From Prevotella sp. UBA746 (GTDB taxonomy: Bacteria; Bacteroidota; Bacteroidia; Bacteroidales; Bacteroidaceae), in the NCBI GenBank assembly GCA_002298545.1, contig DBKQ01000107.1:1-14986 (forward strand): a stretch of DNA of 14,986 nucleotides, given 5' to 3'. This document shows, in pieces, positions 1 through 6,438 of this stretch (its first letter is position 1; every line of letters begins with the position of its first letter). The translations under genes and the position numbers were made by a program. Under the pieces are notes generated by a model. It saw nothing but the letters and a program-made list of their open reading frames with translations, searched no databases and was not told where the DNA came from.

Positions 1-93
1 AACACTCGAAGCGTTTAGGCGGAACGCCGGAAGCGTTTAGGCGAAACACCGGAAGCGTTTAGGCGAAACACCTGAGGCGTTTAGGCGAAACAG
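1..93. repeat. 22-bp tandem repeat array, cut by the left edge
   Basis: Four consecutive 22-bp units start at 6, 28, 50 and 72. The second and third are identical and the outer two differ at a few positions. The shared core is GCGTTTAGGCGAAACA, with GCGTTTAGGCGGAACG in the first unit. Bases 1-5 match the end of a unit, so the array probably continues to the left of the window. A 22-bp period is not a multiple of three, so it is unlikely to be coding. It lies downstream of the minus-strand gene that ends at 209 and directly abuts the inverted repeat at 91-193. Function is unknown. The period and unit boundaries are read directly from the sequence. Confidence 0.9.
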
Positions 94-193
94 TATTTAC
101 CCTCACACCCCTCACCACAACCCTCACCACCTGAAACATCGATATACAGGGGGATTTGGGGTAATTGGTGAGGGTGTGAGGGTAAATTCACTG
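91..193. repeat. Long imperfect inverted repeat (about 26-bp stem)
   Basis: Bases 95-117 pair with 166-187 over 22 bp, interrupted only by one bulged C at 111; the left arm contains TTTACCCTCACACCC. The stem can be extended outward by CAGT (91-94) with ACTG (190-193) around a small bulge. The loop is about 48 nt and holds a further CCCTCACC copy (121-128) that could compete for the right arm (167-174). It begins 16 nt past the stop codon of the minus-strand gene, so it would be in that gene's 3' region, but no T-tract follows the stem on the minus strand. It may be an mRNA 3'-end stabiliser, a non-canonical terminator or a dispersed palindromic element; the sequence alone does not decide. Confidence 0.85.
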
Positions 194-208
194 AAAAAAA
201 GTTTTTTA

Positions 209-2041
209 TTATTTAAAGAATTTCATTGAGCCTTTTTCTGTCTTGACGACATACATTCCAGCCGGAATGCCGGAGAGAGAGAGTTCGCATCCCTCACCTT
301 TTGCAATCACACTACCCACGACTGAGCCTGCAACATTATATACAAGGACTTTTTCGCCAGCTTTGGTACCGCTGACCTGAAGAATGTCGCCAGAGAGGCG
401 TACTGCTGAAGCAACGGAACCATCATTGGCAAGGGCGATTGAAGATAATCCAGAGTCATTCTTCACGTTACACCAGGTTGTAAGATACAAGCCATACCCT
501 TTATACTGACTGTCAATCTTTTCTACAGGACAATAGTTACCATCGACTACATACTCAGAAGTTTCCGGTACTTTAAACGGCTGCACGTAAAGAGTAGAGA
601 CCTTTGAGCGATGCTTGATGCCGCAGAATCCGACGCAAGTGCGCGTTGCTCCGCTGACAGTTTCGTCGAGCCATAAATTCTCCGGGAATTCGAAAGCCAC
701 ATAAAACGGTCCGTCGGCAACGATTGGCTTGTCTTTGAACTCAAATCCACGCTGCTCCCATGTACCGAGGTTTAGAGTACCCCAAGCCTCCTGCATGGTT
801 TTGTCTATCCTTCCATAAACCTTGTTGAGATCAGGTCTGCCATCTTTTTCGCCGTAAAAGACAATGCTAAACGGTTTGTTACATTCTTCCTTGAAGTAAC
901 GGATACCGAGATTATAATAATAGAGATAGAAGCTGAGGGAGTATATCTCGTATTCGCGTCCCTCCGGAACATCGAATCGTTCAGCAAAATGCGAGTAGTA
1001 ATGGTTTACTCCAGCCACGAAATCGGCATAAGGGTTAGTATCGTAGGCATCGAGATTATCCCTGTTCGTCATTGTGTCGCCATTAGGATCCATTGTCATA
1101 AGCGGAAGGTCAGAGGTGTTTCCGTATACGGAGATGGACGAAGTGAACGTGCTGGAGTTCGACCCACGTTGATTCTTTGCAGTCAGCTTAATTTTATAAG
1201 AGCCGCTCTTGGGGAAGGAGAATTCCGGTTCTTTTTCGGTAGACGAAGACGGCATGGCACCCTCAGCCTCCCACAGATAAGAAGTGGCATCGGTAGAAAG
1301 GTTAGCCATTTTAATCTTGGAGTTGCTAAAGCAAACCAACTTGCTGTCCATAAGGCTATAGCAGCCAGTAGGAACGAACGCAGCCTTAGGCATCGGCACG
1401 GCTTCAGGATAAGTAATGTTAAGCAAATCTATGCCGAACCATCCAGCATATGCAGCTTTTGAAGTGATGTGGAAAGAGAAGCAGTAGTCGTTATCCTCAT
1501 CAGGAGTAAAATCCACTGCAACCTTCTGCCAACGAGAGAATTCACATTCCGTCAGTTTCGTCAGGACACGTGAATGGAATTCCGCATCCTGTTCCGTACC
1601 GACAGTAAGTTCGAAGTCCGTTTTGTTATTCGTCTGTGCGTTTCCCGGGGCATATACATAGAAAGAAATAGAATACTTAGTGCCCTTCTTCAGTTTGAAG
1701 AACGGAGTATAGCAACGGTCGTTTCTTGCCGCACTGCTCTCAAGAGCCATAAGATAATAAGTTCCGTCTTTAGCCGGTACATTGCTGAAACTATTAGTAA
1801 CAAACGGCATGTCGCCTACCGACAGCCAACCCGTCGGAACATAGGTATCGCCGGGATAGTCGTTGTTCTCGTTGTCAAACGACTGCGAGTAAGGCAGTTC
1901 ACAGACCACCTTGTCGTCGTCAGCATCCGAAGAAGCGACCATTGGACTTTCGGCATAAGCCGTCGAGGCATAAACATTTGCTCCAAGAGCCAATACGGCA
2001 GAAGCCAGGAACAAACTTCTAAGATAAGTAAAGATTTTCAT
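209..2041 (-). CDS. Secreted choice-of-anchor-J/PKD protein with sorting-like tail
   Basis: This is a 610-residue exported protein of unknown function. Residues 1-30 form a signal peptide (hydrophobic stretch, then AYA before ESPM). Residues about 45-215 resemble a choice-of-anchor-J jellyroll: LPYSQSFD at the start, aromatic-rich strands, and a final WFGIDLLNIT strand. Residues about 225-310 form a PKD-type fold, with YLWEAEG followed by the GSYKIKLTAKNQRGS strand. A second beta-rich region follows at about 320-525. The last 80 residues look like a type A T9SS sorting domain, with VLVYNVAGSVVG and SGIPAGMYVVKTEKG before the terminal lysine. No catalytic motif was recognised, so a surface adhesin or glycan/protein-binding role is only a guess. 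The ATG at 2041 is chosen because the signal peptide starts there. The gene is divergent from the pair at 2394-4609. Confidence 0.85.
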   Translation of the reverse strand: MKIFTYLRSLFLASAVLALGANVYASTAYAESPMVASSDADDDKVVCELPYSQSFDNENNDYPGDTYVPTGWLSVGDMPFVTNSFSNVPAKDGTYYLMALESSAARNDRCYTPFFKLKKGTKYSISFYVYAPGNAQTNNKTDFELTVGTEQDAEFHSRVLTKLTECEFSRWQKVAVDFTPDEDNDYCFSFHITSKAAYAGWFGIDLLNITYPEAVPMPKAAFVPTGCYSLMDSKLVCFSNSKIKMANLSTDATSYLWEAEGAMPSSSTEKEPEFSFPKSGSYKIKLTAKNQRGSNSSTFTSSISVYGNTSDLPLMTMDPNGDTMTNRDNLDAYDTNPYADFVAGVNHYYSHFAERFDVPEGREYEIYSLSFYLYYYNLGIRYFKEECNKPFSIVFYGEKDGRPDLNKVYGRIDKTMQEAWGTLNLGTWEQRGFEFKDKPIVADGPFYVAFEFPENLWLDETVSGATRTCVGFCGIKHRSKVSTLYVQPFKVPETSEYVVDGNYCPVEKIDSQYKGYGLYLTTWCNVKNDSGLSSIALANDGSVASAVRLSGDILQVSGTKAGEKVLVYNVAGSVVGSVIAKGEGCELSLSGIPAGMYVVKTEKGSMKFFK

Positions 2042-2102
2042 TTATATAAATATTTATTTAAGTTTTCCTCTTTTAGCCTCACGATATGACATAGCTTTTA
2101 AA

Positions 2103-2110
2103 CAAATGTA
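2103..2110 (-). promoter_or_regulatory. Putative -7 box of the secreted anchor-J/PKD gene
   Basis: On the minus strand this reads TACATTTG, matching the Bacteroidetes -7 consensus TAnnTTTG. Transcription would begin around 2098, giving a leader of about 55 nt. The only TTG upstream (2127-2129) is 16-17 bp away rather than the usual 19-20, so the -33 element is weak. Confidence 0.45.
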
Positions 2111-2332
2111 AGATTAACAATTATACCAAGAGTAAATGCATACCTCTATCACAATTCAATAAAAAATACACTTTTCAAAGCAGCAAGCCACCAATAAGGC
2201 TTTAATTATGACAAAGGTAAGTCTTTTGTGTGTAATGAAAGAAAGGCGGATGTTAAATTTATATAAACACCGACAGAATAAGAGCCTCAACACATTTAAC
2301 TCAAATTAATTATCCATTATCAGGAATATTAT

Positions 2333-2340
2333 TAACTTTG
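2333..2340 (+). promoter_or_regulatory. Putative -7 box of the membrane protein/MORN-GH25 operon
   Basis: TAACTTTG matches TAnnTTTG and is followed by CAT. The start codon at 2394 lies about 50 nt downstream. No clear TTTG is seen 19-21 bp upstream, so the -33 element is weak. A GGAGGG at 2378-2383, about 10 nt before the ATG, could act as a ribosome binding site. Confidence 0.45.
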
Positions 2341-2393
2341 CATTCTCAACAAGAAAAGGAGACATTATCAAGAAACGGAGGGACAAGACACAA

Positions 2394-3413
2394 ATGAAGA
2401 TACAGACAAAATCGACGAGGAAAAAGATAATAATATGGTCGCTACCGGTAATATTGCTGGCAGCGATTGCTTTTATACTATTGCCGTCGCTGCTGCCAGC
2501 CAACTTCGACAAAATGAAGCGCAGCGTTACGCTGATAGAATGTAGGGAATACTACGAGATTACGCAAGGCAACAAGGTGATAGCCGTCTGCAACGACATC
2601 GAGAGCGACACCACGCTCAATATAGTAAAAGAAGAAGTTGACAGCGACACGGAGCGCAAGGCGATGGTCTGCGGATGCTGGATAAACAAATGGGCATTCA
2701 TTCCGTCGTGTGGCGGACGGATACTTACCGTAGACCCGTTCTACGGCGAAAGAGACATGCTCACAGCCGCAAATGCCAATATCGGCGAGACAATTGAGAG
2801 AACCCTGCAAAAAGCAAGAAAAACAGCAGAGAAAGAGAAGAAAAGACAGGACGAGCTTGACTATTACCTCAACACCCACAGCGTGAAGGACGAAGGGTAT
2901 AATACAATGGCAGACTATGCCGAAAGTAATAAAAAAGACAGGAACAGACTGGAGAAGGGAATAGAAATCCTGGAGAAGATAAAAGATATAAAAGGTATCA
3001 AGATAAGGAAAAACAGATACTATACCCTACTCTACCCTACGGCAAAAGGCAAGGCTGGCAAGATAAGCTGCAAAAGACTTGTCGATGAGACCAAGAAGAT
3101 GCCACGAGGAACGATGATGCTGATGACAGAAGACGAATTCATATCGGATGATGCCTACTGCGTATACCCAATAAAACGAATATTCGTTCTGATACCGGAA
3201 AAGGGAGACAGCATAACAGTTGCCGGTATCTTCGGACTGAACAACGGATGCTCGGAGAAAGCTGCAGCACAAGAACCAAACGTATTTAAAGGAAGGACTA
3301 CATCAACGGAGACCCATGACATTCCGGAGCTACTTGCACCTGAAGGTGCTCCGCTATTCAACCGCAACGGTTTCTTCATCGGAATAAACCACGAAGGAGG
3401 AATAATGAGATGA
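2394..3413 (+). CDS. Membrane-anchored protein, possibly a degenerate trypsin-like protease
   Basis: This 339-residue protein is not confidently recognised. A basic N-terminus (KSTRKK) precedes one membrane segment at about 12-34, so most of the chain should be periplasmic. Residues about 124-205 are charged and helical, rich in Lys/Glu, and probably form a coiled coil. Two parts recall secreted S1-type proteases: CGCWINKWAFIPSC (93-106), where a GSGxxI...TxxH strand pair would lie, and GAPLFNRNGFFIGI (318-331), which resembles the GDSGSPLFN..G.VIGI segment around the catalytic Ser. In that alignment neither the His nor the nucleophilic Ser is present (PEGAP replaces GDSGSP), so it would be inactive. 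The fold assignment is tentative. The stop codon overlaps the next gene's start (ATGA), which implies translational coupling to the lysozyme-like lipoprotein. Confidence 0.7.
   Translation: MKIQTKSTRKKIIIWSLPVILLAAIAFILLPSLLPANFDKMKRSVTLIECREYYEITQGNKVIAVCNDIESDTTLNIVKEEVDSDTERKAMVCGCWINKWAFIPSCGGRILTVDPFYGERDMLTAANANIGETIERTLQKARKTAEKEKKRQDELDYYLNTHSVKDEGYNTMADYAESNKKDRNRLEKGIEILEKIKDIKGIKIRKNRYYTLLYPTAKGKAGKISCKRLVDETKKMPRGTMMLMTEDEFISDDAYCVYPIKRIFVLIPEKGDSITVAGIFGLNNGCSEKAAAQEPNVFKGRTTSTETHDIPELLAPEGAPLFNRNGFFIGINHEGGIMR
3392..3400 (+). promoter_or_regulatory. Shine-Dalgarno-like site before the coupled start at 3410
   Basis: GAAGGAGG sits at 3393-3400, about 9 nt before the ATG at 3410 and inside the end of the upstream gene. 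Strong purine sites of this kind are uncommon before Bacteroidetes genes. Together with the ATGA overlap it supports re-initiation at 3410. Confidence 0.55.
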
Positions 3414-4609
3414 AAAGAATACACATATTTATATATATAATATGCCTCTTCGTTCTTGCAGGATGCAACGCCGGAGAGACTAACACCACGACAATATACA
3501 ACGGTGAATACTGCTACCGCGGCGAAATGCTCAACGGGAAACGAAACGGATACGGAGTACTGAGTATCGGCGACAGTATAGTATATAGCGGCGTATGGAA
3601 AAACGGGAAACGCAACGGATACGGAACAATAACCGATTCGCTCGGCAGAAAGATTACGGCTCTGTGGAATGCCGACACAATCGTTACTGGAACGCGGCGC
3701 GACACGCTCGGTACATACCACGGAGAATTCAACAAGCTACTTATCGCCGAAGGACACGGAACATTTGTGGCTGAAGACGGTTCGTTCTATACCGGGCAAT
3801 GGAAAAATGGGAAACGAAACGGCTTTGGATGCGGAGTGACCGTAAACGGAAAAGTGAAAGCCGGCGACTGGCGCTCTGACCGCTACCGCGGAGAGCGCAT
3901 GCTACATGCTTCCGACCGCATCTACGGCATCGACCTCTCTAAATATCAGCATGAGATTGGAAGGAAGAAATACAGCATTGACTGGTCAAGGCTGCGCATA
4001 GCATACCTCGGAGCAGGAAACGGAGGAAGCGTAGACTACCGTATCTCCTTTATATACATAAAGTCTACCGAAGGAACTACGGTAAGAAACAAATACTTCC
4101 ATGCCGACTACCGCCAGTCGAGAGCACACGGATTCAAGACCGGAGCCTACCATTTCTTCTCGGCAAGGAGCAGCGCCACGCAACAGGCATACTTCTTCCT
4201 GAAGAATTCACACTTCAACAGTGGCGACCTGCCACCGGTGCTCGACCTTGAGCCTGACAAGAAGCAAGTGGCTCAGATGGGCGGCGTCGGCGGAATGTTC
4301 AGCAAGGTAAGGACATGGCTCCGCATCGTGCATCGCATCACTGGAATGAAGCCCGTACTGTATGTAGGTCAGGGCTTCGTGAACAAATATCTGCCTTTGG
4401 CTCCCGACATAAAGGAAAACTACCCTATCTGGATTGCACGCTACGGACAGTATCGCCCCGACATTCGTCTTGCCTTCTGGCAGCTGACACCATACGGACG
4501 GGTGCGCGGCATACACGGCGAGGTGGACATCAACGTGTTCAACGGATACAAGGAGCAATTCGAGGAATTCATGAAAACCCACCCTAACCATCCCGAAGGG
4601 AGGGAATGA
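3410..4609 (+). CDS. MORN-repeat GH25 lysozyme-like lipoprotein
   Basis: This 399-residue lipoprotein combines MORN repeats with a glycoside hydrolase family 25 domain. The signal peptide ends in the lipobox LAGC with the modified cysteine at 19; the next residues (NAGET) do not resemble the usual Bacteroidetes surface-export motif, so a periplasm-facing location is more likely. Four MORN-type units occur at about 34-49, 59-75, 103-120 and 127-140; three carry NGKRNGYG or NGKRNGFG and are nearly identical in DNA. The GH25 barrel spans about 170-390: GIDLSKYQ (Asp175), the catalytic pair in PVLDLEP (Asp279 and Glu281), and EVDINVFNG near the end (Asp373). All expected acidic residues are present, so it is probably active on the N-acetylmuramyl linkage of peptidoglycan. 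MORN repeats may position it at membrane or glycan. It is coupled to the upstream membrane protein by an ATGA overlap. Confidence 0.93.
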   Translation: MKRIHIFIYIICLFVLAGCNAGETNTTTIYNGEYCYRGEMLNGKRNGYGVLSIGDSIVYSGVWKNGKRNGYGTITDSLGRKITALWNADTIVTGTRRDTLGTYHGEFNKLLIAEGHGTFVAEDGSFYTGQWKNGKRNGFGCGVTVNGKVKAGDWRSDRYRGERMLHASDRIYGIDLSKYQHEIGRKKYSIDWSRLRIAYLGAGNGGSVDYRISFIYIKSTEGTTVRNKYFHADYRQSRAHGFKTGAYHFFSARSSATQQAYFFLKNSHFNSGDLPPVLDLEPDKKQVAQMGGVGGMFSKVRTWLRIVHRITGMKPVLYVGQGFVNKYLPLAPDIKENYPIWIARYGQYRPDIRLAFWQLTPYGRVRGIHGEVDINVFNGYKEQFEEFMKTHPNHPEGRE

Positions 4610-4610
4610 A

Positions 4611-4646
4611 ATTACTCTTTTTATATATGGGGATTTAAGGAGTAAT
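4611..4646 (+). terminator. Hairpin just after the GH25 gene
   Basis: ATTACTCTTT (4611-4620) pairs with AAGGAGTAAT (4637-4646) over 10 bp including one G-U pair, starting 1 nt after the stop codon. It is not followed by a proper T-tract, so termination would be weak. Confidence 0.4.
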
Positions 4647-4680
4647 AATTGAAAGATAATGAGAATATAACGAGAATGAC

Positions 4681-4711
4681 TTTGAATGTATAAAAAAGGT
4701 TTGTATATTTG
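4681..4711 (+). promoter_or_regulatory. Promoter of the secreted endonuclease gene
   Basis: TTTG (4681-4684) and TATATTTG (4704-4711) are separated by 19 bp, an excellent match to the Bacteroidetes sigma-ABfr consensus TTTG-N19-TAnnTTTG. Transcription would start around 4715-4720, inside the left arm of the hairpin annotated next. The leader to the ATG at 4795 is about 75-80 nt. Confidence 0.8.
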
Positions 4712-4712
4712 C

Positions 4713-4762
4713 AGCCCGTTTCCTGATTTCTATAATATATAAAAGAATCATGGGGACGGGCT
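4713..4762 (+). promoter_or_regulatory. 5' leader hairpin or operator palindrome of the endonuclease gene
   Basis: AGCCCGTTTCC (4713-4723) pairs with GGGGACGGGCT (4752-4762) over 11 bp including two G-U pairs. The stem continues as TGATT (4724-4728) with AATCA (4746-4750) across one bulged T, closing an AT-rich loop. It starts within a few bases of the predicted transcription start. It may shield the 5' end of the mRNA from decay, or be a DNA operator at the start site. It ends about 30 nt before the ATG and so does not itself cover the translation start. Confidence 0.6.
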
Positions 4763-4794
4763 GAAGACGTAATTATATAATAACACATACAATT

Positions 4795-6306
4795 ATGGAG
4801 AAAAACTTACTTTGTAGAATCATTGTCTTGCTGCTTATGGCATGCAGCAACGGAAACCTTCTGGCACAAATCCCCGAAGGCTACTACGATTCGCTGAAAG
4901 GAAAGAATGGAGCGGATCTGAAAAATGCCGTCTACGAGATTATCAAGGATGCCGACGTGCTGACCTATGGCTCAGGCAACGGACATACCTGGTGGGGATT
5001 CTGGATTACAGACCGCACCAGCGACGGACGCTTTATCGACCGCTATTCGGCTGAGGACGAATGGCCTATGAGCACAAGTCAGGGAGCTACCGGCTCTGGA
5101 ATGAACATCGAGCACTCGTTTCCCAAGAGCTGGTGGGGAGGAAGCAAGAACCAAGCTTACCAGGATTTGTATAACCTGATGCCATGCGCTTCGAAAATAA
5201 ACAGTACAAAGAGTAACTATCCGATGGGTAAGGTTGTGAGCGGCGACAAAGGCAACGGCTGGACGAAAGTGGGCGACGGCAGCGACGGACAGAAATACTG
5301 GGAGCCTGCCGACGAATGGAAAGGCGACTTCGCCCGCGGATACATGTATATGGCAACATGCTACAAGAACCTGACGTGGCAAGGCAACGGAGTGAACATT
5401 CTTGAGCAGGACGACTATCCTACCCTAAAGAAATGGGCATACGAACTGTATATCCAGTGGGCAAAGGCTGACAAACCTACTCAGCTCGAGATTACTCGCA
5501 ATAATGCCGTAAGCAAGATTCAGGGCAACCGCAACCCGTTTGTGGATTTCCCTAACCTTATGGAATACATTTGGGGCGACAGCATCAACAAAGCCTTCGA
5601 CCCGGCAACAACGGAATGTTCTGCCAACTACACCGGCGGTGGCGACAATCCTGGAGGCGGCGATACGCCGACCGACCCGACCGAAGAGTCGATACAGGAA
5701 TACGTATTCACCAGTGGCGACTGCGGATTCATGACCGAAACAACAACCTGTCCCGACGGGAAGACGATATGGACACTCGACAAAAAATTCGGATGGAAAG
5801 GAAGCAGTTACTTCGGCAGTATGCAGGAAGGCGACGCAAGACTAATATCACCGGAAATAGACCTCACAGGATATTCCAAGGCTTCTATGAGCTTTGAGCA
5901 TGCGGCAAACAAGATGAACGATGCTAATCCAGGAGACTACTTCTCGGTTGAAATACGCCACGACGGCAATACCGACGTTATCGGCAGCGAACTCATCAAA
6001 TGGCCTAAAGGAACAGTATGGACATTCAATAACTCCGGCGACATCTCGCTAAACGAATATGCCGGAAAGAAAATACAGATTGTTTTCCACTATACCGGCA
6101 ACACTGAGTCGGCTGGAACATGGGAGATAAAGAACCTATATATCAAGGGAACAAAGAACGCCACTTCCATCAAAACCAGTATGAATGACAACACTCTTGG
6201 CTTCGAGCTATACACCATCGACGGTCGTCGACTCGACAATATAGCAGGATACAGGGGAATAGTTGTTGTGAAACAGGGCGACAGGACTTGGAAGATAGCT
6301 AAATAA
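4795..6306 (+). CDS. Secreted endonuclease I (EndA/Vvn-like) with C-terminal jellyroll and tail
   Basis: This is a 503-residue exported nuclease of the endonuclease I family (PF04231), whose members cut DNA and often RNA non-specifically using a His-metal centre. The N-terminal 25 residues form a signal peptide; LLMAC resembles a lipobox, while LLAQ fits ordinary signal peptidase, so lipidation is uncertain. The nuclease domain covers about 26-265. NIEHSFPKSWWGG carries the catalytic Glu106-His107, and DLYNLMPCASKIN with STKSNYPMG (124-145) carries the metal-ligand region including Asn136. A Gly/Asp/Pro-rich linker (about 279-298) leads to a choice-of-anchor-J-like jellyroll (about 300-455) with ARLISPEIDLTGYSKASMSF. 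The tail (FELYTIDGRRL ... GIVVVK) resembles Prevotella C-terminal sorting tails. Likely roles are DNA scavenging or degrading extracellular DNA. It has its own promoter and terminator and so forms a single-gene unit. Confidence 0.93.
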   Translation: MEKNLLCRIIVLLLMACSNGNLLAQIPEGYYDSLKGKNGADLKNAVYEIIKDADVLTYGSGNGHTWWGFWITDRTSDGRFIDRYSAEDEWPMSTSQGATGSGMNIEHSFPKSWWGGSKNQAYQDLYNLMPCASKINSTKSNYPMGKVVSGDKGNGWTKVGDGSDGQKYWEPADEWKGDFARGYMYMATCYKNLTWQGNGVNILEQDDYPTLKKWAYELYIQWAKADKPTQLEITRNNAVSKIQGNRNPFVDFPNLMEYIWGDSINKAFDPATTECSANYTGGGDNPGGGDTPTDPTEESIQEYVFTSGDCGFMTETTTCPDGKTIWTLDKKFGWKGSSYFGSMQEGDARLISPEIDLTGYSKASMSFEHAANKMNDANPGDYFSVEIRHDGNTDVIGSELIKWPKGTVWTFNNSGDISLNEYAGKKIQIVFHYTGNTESAGTWEIKNLYIKGTKNATSIKTSMNDNTLGFELYTIDGRRLDNIAGYRGIVVVKQGDRTWKIAK

Positions 6307-6307
6307 A

Positions 6308-6320
6308 AGCGTTACACGCT
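6308..6320 (+). other. Small hairpin after the endonuclease stop codon
   Basis: AGCGT and ACGCT flank a 3-nt TAC loop immediately after the stop codon. It is short, has no T-tract and lies before the main terminator, so it may contribute little. Confidence 0.3.
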
Positions 6321-6330
6321 AATATACATT

Positions 6331-6391
6331 CAAGCGGAAAGACTATAAAAAGGCAAAAGATTTGCCGTCATAGCCTTTCCGCTTGCTTTTT
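6331..6391 (+). terminator. Strong intrinsic terminator of the endonuclease gene
   Basis: Bases 6331-6346 pair with 6370-6385 over 16 bp with a single A/C mismatch. An inner hairpin nests inside (GGCAAA at 6352-6357, TTTGCC at 6361-6366). TTTTT follows at 6387-6391. It begins about 25 nt after the stop codon and is the best intrinsic terminator in the window. Its right arm contains the presumed -33 element of the next gene. Confidence 0.85.
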
Positions 6392-6413
6392 ATCATTATT
6401 ATAATTACCTTTG
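6382..6413 (+). promoter_or_regulatory. Promoter of the propeller/AraC regulator
   Basis: CTTG (6382-6385) and TACCTTTG (6406-6413) are 20 bp apart, close to the Bacteroidetes promoter consensus. The leader to the ATG at 6439 would be only about 20 nt. The -33 element lies in the right arm of the upstream terminator. Confidence 0.65.
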
Positions 6414-6438
6414 CACCTTGGCAAACTAATATAAACCT

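Larger units (their letters stand above)
2042..2393. other. Divergent intergenic region between two start codons
   Basis: This 352-bp AT-rich region separates two outward-facing genes and should hold both promoters. Visible candidates are a minus-strand -7 box at 2103-2110 and a plus-strand -7 box at 2333-2340, annotated separately. A second minus-strand match, TACCTTTG, lies at 2212-2219 and would give a leader of about 165 nt. No RNA gene or convincing small ORF was seen. Confidence 0.6.

Noticed and set aside
191..207. A-run/T-run hairpin after the gene ending at 209 as its terminator
   Set aside because: It is only an A/T stem with a 1-2 nt loop and no GC pairs; too weak to be called.
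989..2089. Plus-strand open frames opposite the anchor-J/PKD gene
   Set aside because: Their translations are arginine-rich with no domain signature; the minus-strand protein has a signal peptide and recognisable domains across the same bases.
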